From positions 124,001-188,000 of the forward strand of contig OOIN01000032.1 of NCBI GenBank assembly GCA_900323505.1: a DNA stretch of 64,000 nucleotides, written 5' to 3'. Shown piece after piece: positions 1-8,993 of this stretch. Origin of the DNA: Ustilago trichophora (Eukaryota > Basidiomycota > Ustilaginomycetes > Ustilaginales > Ustilaginaceae). Positions within the stretch are counted from its first letter, which is position 1, and each line of letters opens with the position of its first letter. Both the position numbers and the translations under genes were made by a program. Under the pieces are notes generated by a model. That model saw nothing but the letters and a program-made list of their open reading frames with translations, did not search any database and was not told the origin of the DNA.

Positions 1-2
1 AA

Positions 3-359
3 ATCGTCAAAACTTACACAGGTCATAACAACTCCAAATTGCCCCTAACTGCCCGTCTAACTTTCCTACCCGTCTCTCTCCCAAACTCAACCTCGTCAGC
101 AACGACAATCGATCGAGATGGAGGACATGATCGAGGAGCAAGCGGAAGCCACAACAACAAGGCAGTGATGATAGGTGGCGAAGATGGTAAAGTGACAATA
201 TGGCATCTTCAATCGAAACAGATTGTTACCTTTTGGCAGGCACATTCGTCTACATCTGCCGTGGTGGCCACTGCAACCCATCCTAGTTTGAATGTGGTGG
301 CAACGGCGGGTGTCGAACCAGATTGCTGTGTTAAAATGTGGTTGTTTTCTTCGACTTAG
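3..359 (+). CDS. WDR5/Swd3-like WD40 protein, C-terminal part (5' end outside window)
   Basis: The reading frame is open from base 3 to the TAG at 357-359, so the gene starts left of the window. It encodes the last two WD40 blades. It opens with IVKTYTGHNNSK, close to the KTYTGH motif of WDR5/Swd3, and goes on with GGEDGKVTIWHLQSKQIV and a closing CVKMWLF strand. In that family the protein is the propeller subunit of the COMPASS/SET1 histone H3K4 methyltransferase and acts in the nucleus. An insert of roughly 20 residues (Ser/Asn/Gly-rich) separates the two blades, longer than in yeast or human proteins. Another WD40 family cannot be excluded from about 118 residues. Confidence 0.7.
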   Translation: MVKTYTGHNNSKLPLTARLTFLPVSLPNSTSSATTIDRDGGHDRGASGSHNNKAVMIGGEDGKVTIWHLQSKQIVTFWQAHSSTSAVVATATHPSLNVVATAGVEPDCCVKMWLFSST

Positions 360-360
360 C

Positions 361-398
361 ACACACACTCTCACACACACGCACACACACACACACAC
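361..398. repeat. (CA)n microsatellite
   Basis: Slightly imperfect CA/AC run starting just after the stop codon of the WD40 gene, inside its probable 3' UTR. Confidence 0.9.
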
Positions 399-603
399 CA
401 GGATGCAAAAGGCAATTTGTACCTGTACCAAGAGGCAAACAGACTTGGAAGTGAAATTTCAAGACTGCACACAGTGTATGTGTGTGCAATACTTGGATGC
501 GGTGCTATGTGCAGCAGTGATTCACGATCTTGGCTTTTAAGATTTTAAATCTCAGCCAAAGACAATTACAAGGAGAGAGAAGAGGGGGAGAATTCATGGC
601 ATT

Positions 604-1878
604 TTACTGGCTCTTCTTCTTCTGAACCTTGCTCTTGCCCCAAACGTTGGCCTCGACCCTGTGTTTCTCCTCCTTACTAGCAACCACATTGTAGTAAAGG
701 GTCCTGAGCAGCGTGTCGATGGGCAAAAACATACCCACCCTCTTCTGGTAATCCTTGTACTCGGGGTACTTTTCCGCCGACACCTGCTCCGAGTACCTGG
801 TGCTAGGCAAGAACAACGCATTCATAGCCAAAGGAGCGATAATGGCATAGTTGAGGAAATGCGACCAGTGAGCCTTGGTAAAATCGAGATCGGCAGGCAA
901 AAATGTCAGGGGTACAAACGCGTACAAGATCCACCAGGTGGTTTGTTCGCATGCAAAGTTGGGGTGTCGGCTCCAAGCCCACAGTCCCTTGGTGACGAAT
1001 CCTCGTTGAGCATCCTCGGGGGTCGAGTAAGGCATGACGTTTTGCTTCTGGAGAGGAAGCTTGGTGACGGGGTCAACCATGGCGTTGGGCAAAGGTTTTT
1101 CCTGGGGATTCTTGCCACGTTTGTAGTTCTGGTAGTTCCACTGCTGCTGGTCAGCGTAGAATTGGATGGTGAGGTTGAGGACAAAGAGGGCAGCAAGGAT
1201 GTAATCTCCGAGGATGAGCTTGCTGACCGGTCGAGGGACGGGTTCGGTGACGTGCTTGATCGAGGTAGTGGTAAGCAAAAGGTAGTTGGGGAGAGCAGTG
1301 ATGGCCAGCAGAATGTTCTGGGCAATTGCGATGAAAAAGATCGAAAAGACCTCCCACATGGGACGAGACATGGTCTTGCGAAGCAAAGGCCATCGGTAAT
1401 CTTCCTCGCCAGGCTTGAACATGCCCCTCCTATAGGCGTTGTAGGTGAGTCTGACGCACCAGATCACCGAGAGCGCAGACATGAGGGCCAGTCTAGGCTC
1501 GACCTTGTCCCAAACGGAAGCATGCTCGACACCGCCAAAGAGGGTAAGCTTGGCGGGCTGATAGGTGAAATACTTGTGTACGGTAAAGTGAACCGAGTAG
1601 ATGAGCGGGAGAAACGTCCAGAGTCCATCCACCTGCGAAGCGTTTCCGGTGATCTTTTCCATGATCCAGACGTAGAAGCTGACAACACCGCAAAAGGCGA
1701 TGGCCGAATGGAAGGGGTCGGCATCAGCGTAGTAGGCCTTGTAAGTAGCGACGCTGGTGAGGGTCTTGGTGTTGCGGAAGTACTCGGTAAAGGCGGGCCA
1801 GAAGGAGCGGATGGCAGGGAGGAGATGGGTGGCTGGGTTGAGGGCAGCGTGAGCCCACTCGATAGCGGTGCCCGTCAT
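604..1878 (-). CDS. DUF1295 / steroid-reductase-like integral membrane protein
   Basis: A 424-aa protein starting at the ATG at 1878 (MTGTAIEW). The open frame extends further upstream, but that part is low-complexity and lies in the divergent promoter. Several hydrophobic segments are visible (about 60-75, 88-105, 130-145, 178-200, 222-241, 314-330, 341-357). Near the C-terminus come SRHPNFACEQ (303-312) and KYPEYKDYQKRVGMFLPI (370-387). These are the hallmark of DUF1295 proteins, which are distantly related to 3-oxo-5-alpha-steroid 4-dehydrogenases and isoprenylcysteine methyltransferases. The substrate is unknown, and an ER or other endomembrane location is an inference. It is transcribed divergently from the kinesin-5 gene and ends in a lysine-rich tail (KVQKKKSQ). 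Confidence 0.8.
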   Translation of the reverse strand: MTGTAIEWAHAALNPATHLLPAIRSFWPAFTEYFRNTKTLTSVATYKAYYADADPFHSAIAFCGVVSFYVWIMEKITGNASQVDGLWTFLPLIYSVHFTVHKYFTYQPAKLTLFGGVEHASVWDKVEPRLALMSALSVIWCVRLTYNAYRRGMFKPGEEDYRWPLLRKTMSRPMWEVFSIFFIAIAQNILLAITALPNYLLLTTTSIKHVTEPVPRPVSKLILGDYILAALFVLNLTIQFYADQQQWNYQNYKRGKNPQEKPLPNAMVDPVTKLPLQKQNVMPYSTPEDAQRGFVTKGLWAWSRHPNFACEQTTWWILYAFVPLTFLPADLDFTKAHWSHFLNYAIIAPLAMNALFLPSTRYSEQVSAEKYPEYKDYQKRVGMFLPIDTLLRTLYYNVVASKEEKHRVEANVWGKSKVQKKKSQ

Positions 1879-2513
1879 TATGCTTGACGTTGATCGGGAG
1901 AAGGGAGCTTGAGGATGGACGGATGGCGAGATGGTGGGATGAAAGGAAGAGAGAAGTGCGGATGGATCAGTAGGACTAGGAGGGAGGAGGACGATACAAG
2001 GAGAACCACAATTGCACTTGGAATGATTTTCCTCCACATTTTCGAGTGCATGCAATAAGTGACAGTTTTGTACTGTACTGTGCTGTACTGTACTGTAACG
2101 TATGCGGAATCGGATCATTTCTGTCGCGTTTCGACGTTTGCATGCACTTCCATCAGCTAATCCGCGCATTTGCATTTCTCAAGCTAAAATTAGATTTCAT
2201 CTAATTGTTGGAAAATAGTATGCTAACATCTCCTCTTGCAAAGGGTCATCACGTGAGATGGTCAGACTCTGGCTTGAAAGCAAAGCGCGTCGAGCTGGGC
2301 GAAAGCGTGTTGATCTCTCTTTTTCTTCAGAAAAGTGTCACATCTGTGTGCTGCACAACCGCATCACGCTTTGTTGGACTCATCATCTTCATCACCATCC
2401 ACATTGATCTTGCTCCATCATCGCCATCTTTCTCTTTGGACAGACAGCATTCAACTGATCCGTGAACCGTATACTACGTCTAGCGCACCTCTTTGCGCAT
2501 CTCGCTCACAGTC
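1879..2513. promoter_or_regulatory. Divergent intergenic region between DUF1295 gene and kinesin-5
   Basis: 635 bp separating two divergent start codons, so both promoters must lie here. It contains an imperfect TACTG pentamer run (2071-2097), a motif that recurs in other intergenic regions of this window. CT-rich sequence precedes the kinesin ATG. No reliable TATA box was identified. Confidence 0.55.
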
Positions 2514-5500
2514 ATGTCGGGCACACTTCGACGCCAACCGTCATCCTCCACCCTCACTCGACCAACTCAGCCACGTTCAAGAGCACCCAGCGTCGCACCA
2601 CCCGTTTCATCCTCTGGAGCCGCTCGAAGGCTTACAGTCAATGGCACATCGCAGTCTGCTTCTCGCTCCGTCTCCTCCGTTAATAGCAATGATGCAGCTT
2701 CAAAACGCTCCGACACGGGCGAATCCAACATTCAGGTCGTCGTCCGTGTAAGAGGACAAGCCCCCAACGAGCCAAAGCGCACAGAGCCCGGCATCCTCAC
2801 CACATCAGGTCCACGATGCCAGCAGATCGATGTCGCAATCGAGCCGCCCCCCGTCTCTTCCTCCTCTCTCTTGGCATCTTCTTCCAATCTGGTACAGGAA
2901 TCCTCCACACGCCAGAAGAGCTACCACTTTGACCAAGTCTTTGGCCCCGAAGCGGACCAAGGCATGGTCTACCAAGATGTTGTCGGTCCCATTCTCGAAG
3001 AAGTCATGTCTGGCTACAACTGTACCATCTTTGCCTATGGTCAGACTGGTACCGGTAAAACACACACTATGGAGGGCGACTTGACTTCCCAGATGGGCAC
3101 TTACAGCTCCGAGGCCGGTATCATCCCTCGATCCCTCTATCGCCTGTTCCACACTCTCGAGCTGTCCAAAGAAGACTACTCGGTCAAAGCCACATTCATC
3201 GAGCTCTACAACGAGGAGCTGCGGGATTTACTCGCTCTTGATCCTTCTGCTGCAGAAGCATCCTCATCAACAACAATCTCAAAAGATGCCCAGCACAGCC
3301 TTCGCATGTACGATGATGCACGTGGCAAGGGCGTTGTCATTCAGGGCCTCGAAGAAGTTGCACTCAAGGATGCCGCTCACGGTCTTACTGTGCTCCGACG
3401 CGGAAGTCAGAAGAGGCAAATCGCGGCCACCAACTGCAACGAACAATCCAGTCGATCCCACGGCGTTTTCACCATGACCGTCTTCATCAAGGACAAGGGA
3501 TCCAGAGGCGAAGATGTTCTCAAGATCGGTAAACTCAACCTCGTCGATCTGGCCGGATCCGAAAACATTGGTCGCTCCGGCGCCCAAAACAGCCGTGCAC
3601 GAGAAGCCGGTATGATCAACCAGAGTCTCCTCACCCTCGGCCGTGTCATCAACGCTCTCGTCGAGAAGAACAGCCACATCCCCTATCGCGAGTCCAAACT
3701 CACCCGCCTCTTGCAGGAATCCCTCGGCGGTCGTACAAAAACCTGCATCATCGCCACTGTCTCGCAAGAGCGCGCAAACATTGAGGAGACGCTTTCGACG
3801 CTCGACTATGCCCTGCGTGCCAAATCCATCAAGAATCGTCCCGAGCTCAATACCCGCATGACCCGCTCAGCGCTCATCAAGGAGTACGTCTTTGAGATCG
3901 AACGACTCAAAGGCGACCTCCAAGCATCACGCGATCAGAATGGTATCTATCTCACCGAAGAATCTTGGAAAACGATGCACAGCGAGCACGAGGAACGCAA
4001 GACACTCGCCGAGGCCCTCAAACGCAATGCCGAAGTCACCGAGAGCAAGCTAAACAGTCTCAAGGAGCAATTCGAGCAAAACATGCAACTCCTCGTCAAG
4101 CGCGATAACGAGGTCAAGGTGGCCAAAGCAGAGTGCGCCGACAAGGTTGCCGAGCTCGAGACAATGATTGCCAAAGCCTCGTCGCTCCAACTTACAGTTG
4201 AGGAAGAAGTGGCGCTCAGAAAGGCGTACATGGCGAGTGAGGCGCATCTCAACCAAGCTGCATCTTCGCTTGCAGAACTCGTCCAGCAGAGCACCGCCGA
4301 TGTTCAAGGACTCTTTGACAAGCTCGAGAGGAAAACTGCAGTGGAAAAGGCCAACCGTGCACTTGTTGCTGAATGCAGAAATGCAGTCTCTCAGAGAGCC
4401 ACGGAGCTCGAATCGAGTTTGACCAACTTCCACTCTGCCGAAGGTGAATTCCACGCCTCTCTCCAATCCAGCTTTGAGTCCCTCGTCAGTGGTACAGAGA
4501 GCCGACACGACGAGCAGCAGCAATTCCTGCAATCGCGGCTCAAAAAGATCTCGACTTCCCTCCGAGAAATTCGATCGGGTCAGATGGAGTCGAAGGACGT
4601 CCTCGCCGCTCTGCTCGGAGAGCTCGATGCGACAGTCAACGAAATGCAGGCTTCCAGCGAGGCCAGCTTGGGATCACTCAAGCAGACCTGTCGAGGTGCC
4701 ATCAACGATGTCGTCATGGCCAACACACAGCGTTTTGCACAGGTAGCAGCATCGTTGGACCAGATGGTGCAGTCTCACGTTGCAACGCTGAGGGATGTCA
4801 GCCAGATCAACCAGGTCAGCCAGGATAGGATTGCTCAGGTCAAGGCGGCTGCTGAAGCTGCGAGTGCAGGCGAGATTGTGCGGTTGAGAGAGCAGAATGC
4901 GCTCCTTACGGCGACGGTGGATGAGATGAAGCGCAACAATGTTTCTCTCAAGGCGAATCTCATGGCTGACTTTGGCAAATTGTTGGATCGATTCACTGAT
5001 CAGCAGGAGACGGCTGTATCGACATCGCTCGACTCCGCGCAGGCTCTTGTTTCTCGTTCTACTGCCGCTGCTCAGTCGCATGCTGTTGAACAAGCAACCC
5101 ACCTCGACTCTCTCTCCTCCGCAACCGGCGAGATGGCATCCCAGCTCCAGCAATCGCAAACCTCTCTCGCCGAGCAGACGAGCGTTCTCAGCAAGGACGT
5201 TGACAAAGCAAGCGGCGAACTCGGCATCAAGATGGACGCGTTTGCCTCTGCCATCTCGGACGATCTCTCGACCTCTGCCACCGCCGCGGCCCGCGCCCAC
5301 TCGGAAATCACCAGCCTCACCCACCGCGCACGCGAAGAAATCGAATCGCGCACCAAGGCGCAATCCTCCAAGATCAAATCCACCAACACCAAACTTACCG
5401 AGACCTTTGATTCCTTGACCTCTACCCTCTCCACCTCTACTCAGGACGTTGCTTCAGCTACCCAAACAGTGGTCGGGATGGTTGCAAAGAGGAGAGATCA

Positions 5501-6068
5501 AGTTGACGAGTGGAGTGTTCAGATGGGTGGAGGGTTGAAGGCGTTGTGTTCCGATTCCAACACCTTGCTGGCGGCCAAATTTAGAGAGGATAAGAGTACC
5601 GGGCAAACACCGCAAAAGAGAAGTTGGAAGATGCCAGGAAGGTGGAATCTGGTGCCGGCAAATAGGGAGGATGCCATTGAGGCTGGGAGGAAGGTGAATG
5701 ACACTTTGCTGTCCAGTGCTGCTGCTAGTGAGGATGTCTTATTGAGCTCGGAAGTGGAAGAAGCTTCTTCGGATCTGGAAGATGTGCAGACTGAAGAATT
5801 GGCCGCACCAACTACTTTTTCAACAGACACAAGTGTAGCAGAAGAAGTGTTGGTAGAAGCACCGGCACCCATCGAACCATCCCGATCCCGCCCCCTTCGA
5901 GAACTTCCTTTCGGACATCACAACTTACCCCCATCCACTTCCAACGAAGACATTATCACCGCCCCACTAAAGAATCCCGTCCCCGAATCAGCACTACCCA
6001 AATCTAGAAGCGCAAAGAACAAATTTGCGGCTACCGCTTTGCCCATTAGTAAGCGAGCTAGATCGTAA
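2514..6068 (+). CDS. Kinesin-5 (BimC/Cut7/Eg5) spindle motor
   Basis: A 1184-aa, intronless plus-end-directed mitotic kinesin starting at ATG 2514 (MSGTLRRQ). The motor domain is N-terminal (about 70-445): P-loop GQTGTGKTHT from residue 176, switch I NEQSSRSH 309-316, switch II DLAGSE from 345. A neck and long coiled-coil stalk follow. Near the C-terminus is a BimC box, TPQKR, with the CDK-site threonine at about 1032; this box defines kinesin-5. In the family, homotetramers crosslink and slide antiparallel spindle microtubules. The serine/proline-rich head extension before the motor is usual for fungal members. The large transposon begins only 91 bp after the stop codon, probably within or next to the 3' UTR. 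Family assignment is very secure. Confidence 0.97.
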   Translation: MSGTLRRQPSSSTLTRPTQPRSRAPSVAPPVSSSGAARRLTVNGTSQSASRSVSSVNSNDAASKRSDTGESNIQVVVRVRGQAPNEPKRTEPGILTTSGPRCQQIDVAIEPPPVSSSSLLASSSNLVQESSTRQKSYHFDQVFGPEADQGMVYQDVVGPILEEVMSGYNCTIFAYGQTGTGKTHTMEGDLTSQMGTYSSEAGIIPRSLYRLFHTLELSKEDYSVKATFIELYNEELRDLLALDPSAAEASSSTTISKDAQHSLRMYDDARGKGVVIQGLEEVALKDAAHGLTVLRRGSQKRQIAATNCNEQSSRSHGVFTMTVFIKDKGSRGEDVLKIGKLNLVDLAGSENIGRSGAQNSRAREAGMINQSLLTLGRVINALVEKNSHIPYRESKLTRLLQESLGGRTKTCIIATVSQERANIEETLSTLDYALRAKSIKNRPELNTRMTRSALIKEYVFEIERLKGDLQASRDQNGIYLTEESWKTMHSEHEERKTLAEALKRNAEVTESKLNSLKEQFEQNMQLLVKRDNEVKVAKAECADKVAELETMIAKASSLQLTVEEEVALRKAYMASEAHLNQAASSLAELVQQSTADVQGLFDKLERKTAVEKANRALVAECRNAVSQRATELESSLTNFHSAEGEFHASLQSSFESLVSGTESRHDEQQQFLQSRLKKISTSLREIRSGQMESKDVLAALLGELDATVNEMQASSEASLGSLKQTCRGAINDVVMANTQRFAQVAASLDQMVQSHVATLRDVSQINQVSQDRIAQVKAAAEAASAGEIVRLREQNALLTATVDEMKRNNVSLKANLMADFGKLLDRFTDQQETAVSTSLDSAQALVSRSTAAAQSHAVEQATHLDSLSSATGEMASQLQQSQTSLAEQTSVLSKDVDKASGELGIKMDAFASAISDDLSTSATAAARAHSEITSLTHRAREEIESRTKAQSSKIKSTNTKLTETFDSLTSTLSTSTQDVASATQTVVGMVAKRRDQVDEWSVQMGGGLKALCSDSNTLLAAKFREDKSTGQTPQKRSWKMPGRWNLVPANREDAIEAGRKVNDTLLSSAAASEDVLLSSEVEEASSDLEDVQTEELAAPTTFSTDTSVAEEVLVEAPAPIEPSRSRPLRELPFGHHNLPPSTSNEDIITAPLKNPVPESALPKSRSAKNKFAATALPISKRARS

Positions 6069-6159
6069 ATCTTCGCCTTCCTTCCTTCCCTCCCAATCAT
6101 TCGTTGCTTAAACATAGTTCTTAGGACCTTTTGGTGTTCCGTGCAGACCTTGTACCAGT

Positions 6160-6222
6160 CATATCCTGAAAAAAGGAAAAATCCACCTTGAAGCCACCCC
6201 CTAGAGCCACCCCGGGTGGCTT
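6160..6222 (+). repeat. Left terminal inverted repeat of the 11.5-kb transposon
   Basis: Begins CATATCCTGAAAAAAGGAAA. The first 42 bases are identical to the reverse complement of the right end, followed by two mismatches, ten matches, one mismatch and eight matches. It is preceded by AGT at 6157-6159. Confidence 0.92.
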
Positions 6223-6274
6223 TGCAACAGAGCCACCTTAGGAGCCACCCCCGATCGGCTGGCTCCATTACAGC

Positions 6275-6426
6275 AGCCACCCCGGGTGGCTCTGACGTGA
6301 GGCCACCTGTGAAGCCACCCCGGGTGGCTCTGACGTGAGGCCACCTGTGAAGCCACCCGGGGTGGCTCTGACGTGAGGCCACCTGTGAAGCCACCTACCA
6401 TGGGTGGCTCTTAGGGGGTGGCTCCA
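6275..6426. repeat. Subterminal tandem repeat, four 38-bp units
   Basis: Units start at 6275, 6313, 6351 and 6389. Each contains the near-perfect palindrome AGCCACCCCGGGTGGCT followed by TGACGTGAGGCCACCTGTGA; the fourth unit is diverged. The array lies inside the left end of the large transposon. By analogy with CACTA elements it is a plausible binding array for the element's own DNA-binding protein (inference). Confidence 0.9.
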
Positions 6427-6563
6427 CAAGGGAGCCAGCTCAATACAGCCATCGGCGCACCTGCTGGCTGGCCAGGCAGTATGCTAGCACAGTCCTGCTG
6501 ATGGCCATTCCTGGCCATCAGCGCGATCAAGTCATAGAATGAGCATTACAACAATCAAAGAGA

Positions 6564-7582
6564 TTATCCACCACAGCGTGAGCGTGCTTGCTGGCGTGGA
6601 CCTCGTAAAGAACAGATGAGAGAGTCGGCAAAGATGGAAGCGTCAAAGGGCATTGAGTGAGGGTCATACTTGCCGTCATCGTCTGGGACCATCAAATGTC
6701 TGTGCTTCTCGACCTTTTCGCGCTGCAGACGTTGTTGGTCCTCCTTGGCCTTCCGTCGAGCCTCTTTGCAGTCGCGCTTTGCCTTCTCCTGAGCCTCACC
6801 ATCGAGGCGAGCCTTCTCCTTTTCGCGGCGCTGGCTTTGGGATGAGAATGCAGAAGCAATGCCCGGTCGGGATGGAGTGCCAAGTTGACAAAGATGGATG
6901 CGTCGAAGGGCAGTGGAGGGTAGGGATGGGTGCCGGGAGGATACTGCTGAAGATGGCGCTGAGACGCATGGGCAGCCTGCGCCAACTGTTGAGCGACGGC
7001 GATCATGGCTTGCGTCGAAGCGTGGCGGTTGGCAGGGTCGTTGGCGTTGTCGTTGAGGGCAGCCTGGGCTGCTGGGGGGAACTGGCCGAGAGGCAAAGCG
7101 TTGCGAATAAAAGTCCTCAGATGCGCAGGGAGCGATGTCCAATAGGCATCGTCATCCGGGATGCCTTGCGCATCGCCTTCAATCCTTCGATAGAGTTCGC
7201 TGGCTGCTGCCAAGAGCTGCGCCTGTGCCTGTGCCCTGGCGGCAAGCGAAGCAGGCGAACGAGGACGCTGGCCGAGCGCAGCCGCAGACTGAAGGTCGTA
7301 CTCGTGATCGTCGATCAAGTCAGAGTCCTTTGCCTTGGATTTAGACTTTTTCTTTTTCTTCTTGGCGGAAGAGTGGGCGGCGGTGTCTGCGTCGTAATTG
7401 GAGATGGGGGAGGCAGATCGCGGTGGCGTGGATGCGCCAGCAACAGGTTGTTTGGATTGCTGCTGCATGGGAGGTGGTGTTGGTGGATGCTGTTGGTGTT
7501 GAGCAGCGGTGGCCAGCTTGGGTGGGGGTGCGGCTGCACCGCGCGCCGCTGGGGTGGAGCGAGGCAGCTTTGACTTGGCCAT
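6564..7582 (-). pseudogene. NST1-like gene fragment carried inside the transposon
   Basis: Starting at ATG 7582 (MAKSKLPRS), the first frame gives a Pro/Gln-rich head, a basic run (AKKKKKKSKSKAK), DLIDDHEYDLQ, then YWTSLPAHLRTFIRNALPLG and FDASIF. This order resembles the N-terminus of fungal stress-response proteins of the NST1 type. After about residue 230 the frame loses sense. A second frame (to 6564) encodes a Lys/Glu/Arg-rich helix (QSQRREKEKARLDGEAQEKA) as in the middle of NST1, followed by another FDASIF-type segment, so a block is duplicated. Full NST1 proteins are far longer. A truncated, frameshifted and rearranged copy inside the TIRs suggests host-gene capture by the transposon. 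The NST1 link is by memory of the family and should be held loosely. Confidence 0.5.
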
Positions 7583-8993
7583 ATCCTCCTGGACGAACCT
7601 TTTGCGAGGTCAAGGTCAGTTGGAAGATGGCGAGTCAAGATGCTTAGAGTGTCGAAGTGCGTGTCGGGAAGCGAAGGGGCTGAGTCTTGCGTCGGATTCG
7701 GACAGGTCGGCGAGACGTAGACGGCGACGCAGATCAGAAAGAAGCGGATGTGCCGAAGAGTCGAGTCGTCATCAGAGGATGTGAGCAAAAGCGCAGCAAA
7801 CTCTCTCCTTGTTGAAACCCAAAAAAGACACGGATGCTCCGATGTGCTAATCAAATCGTTCGTGGCTGAAAGATATCGAAACGTGGCCGAGCAAATCGAA
7901 ATGCTGATGCTTGGACGAAAGGATGGAGTTGACGTGGAAAGAATTGAAGCTAGGCGTCGGCAACAGAAGCAGTAACGGCAGCAGGATCAGCAACAGGACG
8001 AATGGGTCGTTGTAGTCAAGAGATGCTGCTTTGCTCGCTAGAGTCACCGATCGATGCCTTTGAAGAGACGTGATGCTGAACATACCTCGAAGTAGTAACA
8101 GAGAGAGCTGTCTGTCGAAAGCGGCGCCCTCCTTGATGATGGTGGGACGATGGTGGCAAAGCTACGGGCAAGAGGAGTCTTGGCGGCCGTTTGGGGAAGT
8201 TGGATGTGCTCGAAGACGAAGCGTGGCGTGGAATGCCAGCTACCCTTATCTCGCTCTGCAAAATGAGGAATACAACAGAAAGAAGAGAAGTTCAGCGGAT
8301 CAACTGCAAAGCAGCAAGACGTGACAACACCAACCTCAAACTGAAGACCAGCACTTACAACTTGAGATTCTCCTTTGCTGAGCAGCCAGGAGCAGGGTCG
8401 GCCCATGGATGGCGAGCAAAGGCTGTGAGAAATAGGCGGATGGATGGGCTCGCAAAGTCGTGAGGCGGATGGATGGATGGAGTCGGGAAGATAGAGATGT
8501 TTGCTCATGCGCGCGAATTAAGTACTGAGTGCGCTCGGACCCCTTGACCCGTGTGCTCGAATCCCTTTTCCGCGAGTTGGAGCAGACACTGCCGGAGTGC
8601 CTGCAAATCCTGCCTACAGTTACCGTCGAGATCCGTCCAGATCGAGGATGAGTCACCCGGGGATTTGGCTGGCCTTGAAACGAAGTTTGAGATGGTGTTG
8701 TATGCGCTGGTGACGAGCAAAAGAAAGAATTTGAGTCAGTACGAGCCTCATATCGGACACATTTGAGCAAGCCGTGCACTTTCAGCGCCTCGATGCTGTG
8801 GATATCGACTGAACGAGCCACCTGAGCTGCTCGAGGCCATCCAGAGTGACTATCTGCCTGGATGAGGTCCCGGTCGACATGTCTGGAAGCTGCCTGTAGA
8901 CACATGTGTGTGTATGTGTAGGCTCGAGCGATACGTATCCATCCTCTCTCGCAACCATCAACCCACGCAATTCAAAGCAACTCGTCCATCCTG
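7583..8993. other. 1.4-kb region between the NST1-like fragment and the 604-aa ORF
   Basis: No convincing coding region. On the minus strand there are splice-like signals: a GTAAGT donor at 8358 with a TTTTGCAG acceptor at 8256 (103-nt intron), and a GTATGT donor at 8085. They suggest that the NST1-like fragment was copied with its upstream exons and introns, that is from DNA rather than from mRNA. The start of the 604-aa ORF lies at the right end. Confidence 0.35.

Noticed and set aside
661..1887. 408-codon plus-strand ORF
   Set aside because: Antisense shadow of the DUF1295 gene; no family features, and the minus strand carries clear membrane-protein motifs.
6201..6401. Minus-strand ORFs with repeating SEPPGVASQVAS-like peptides
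   Set aside because: Artefact of the 38-bp tandem repeat array; period not a coding constraint.
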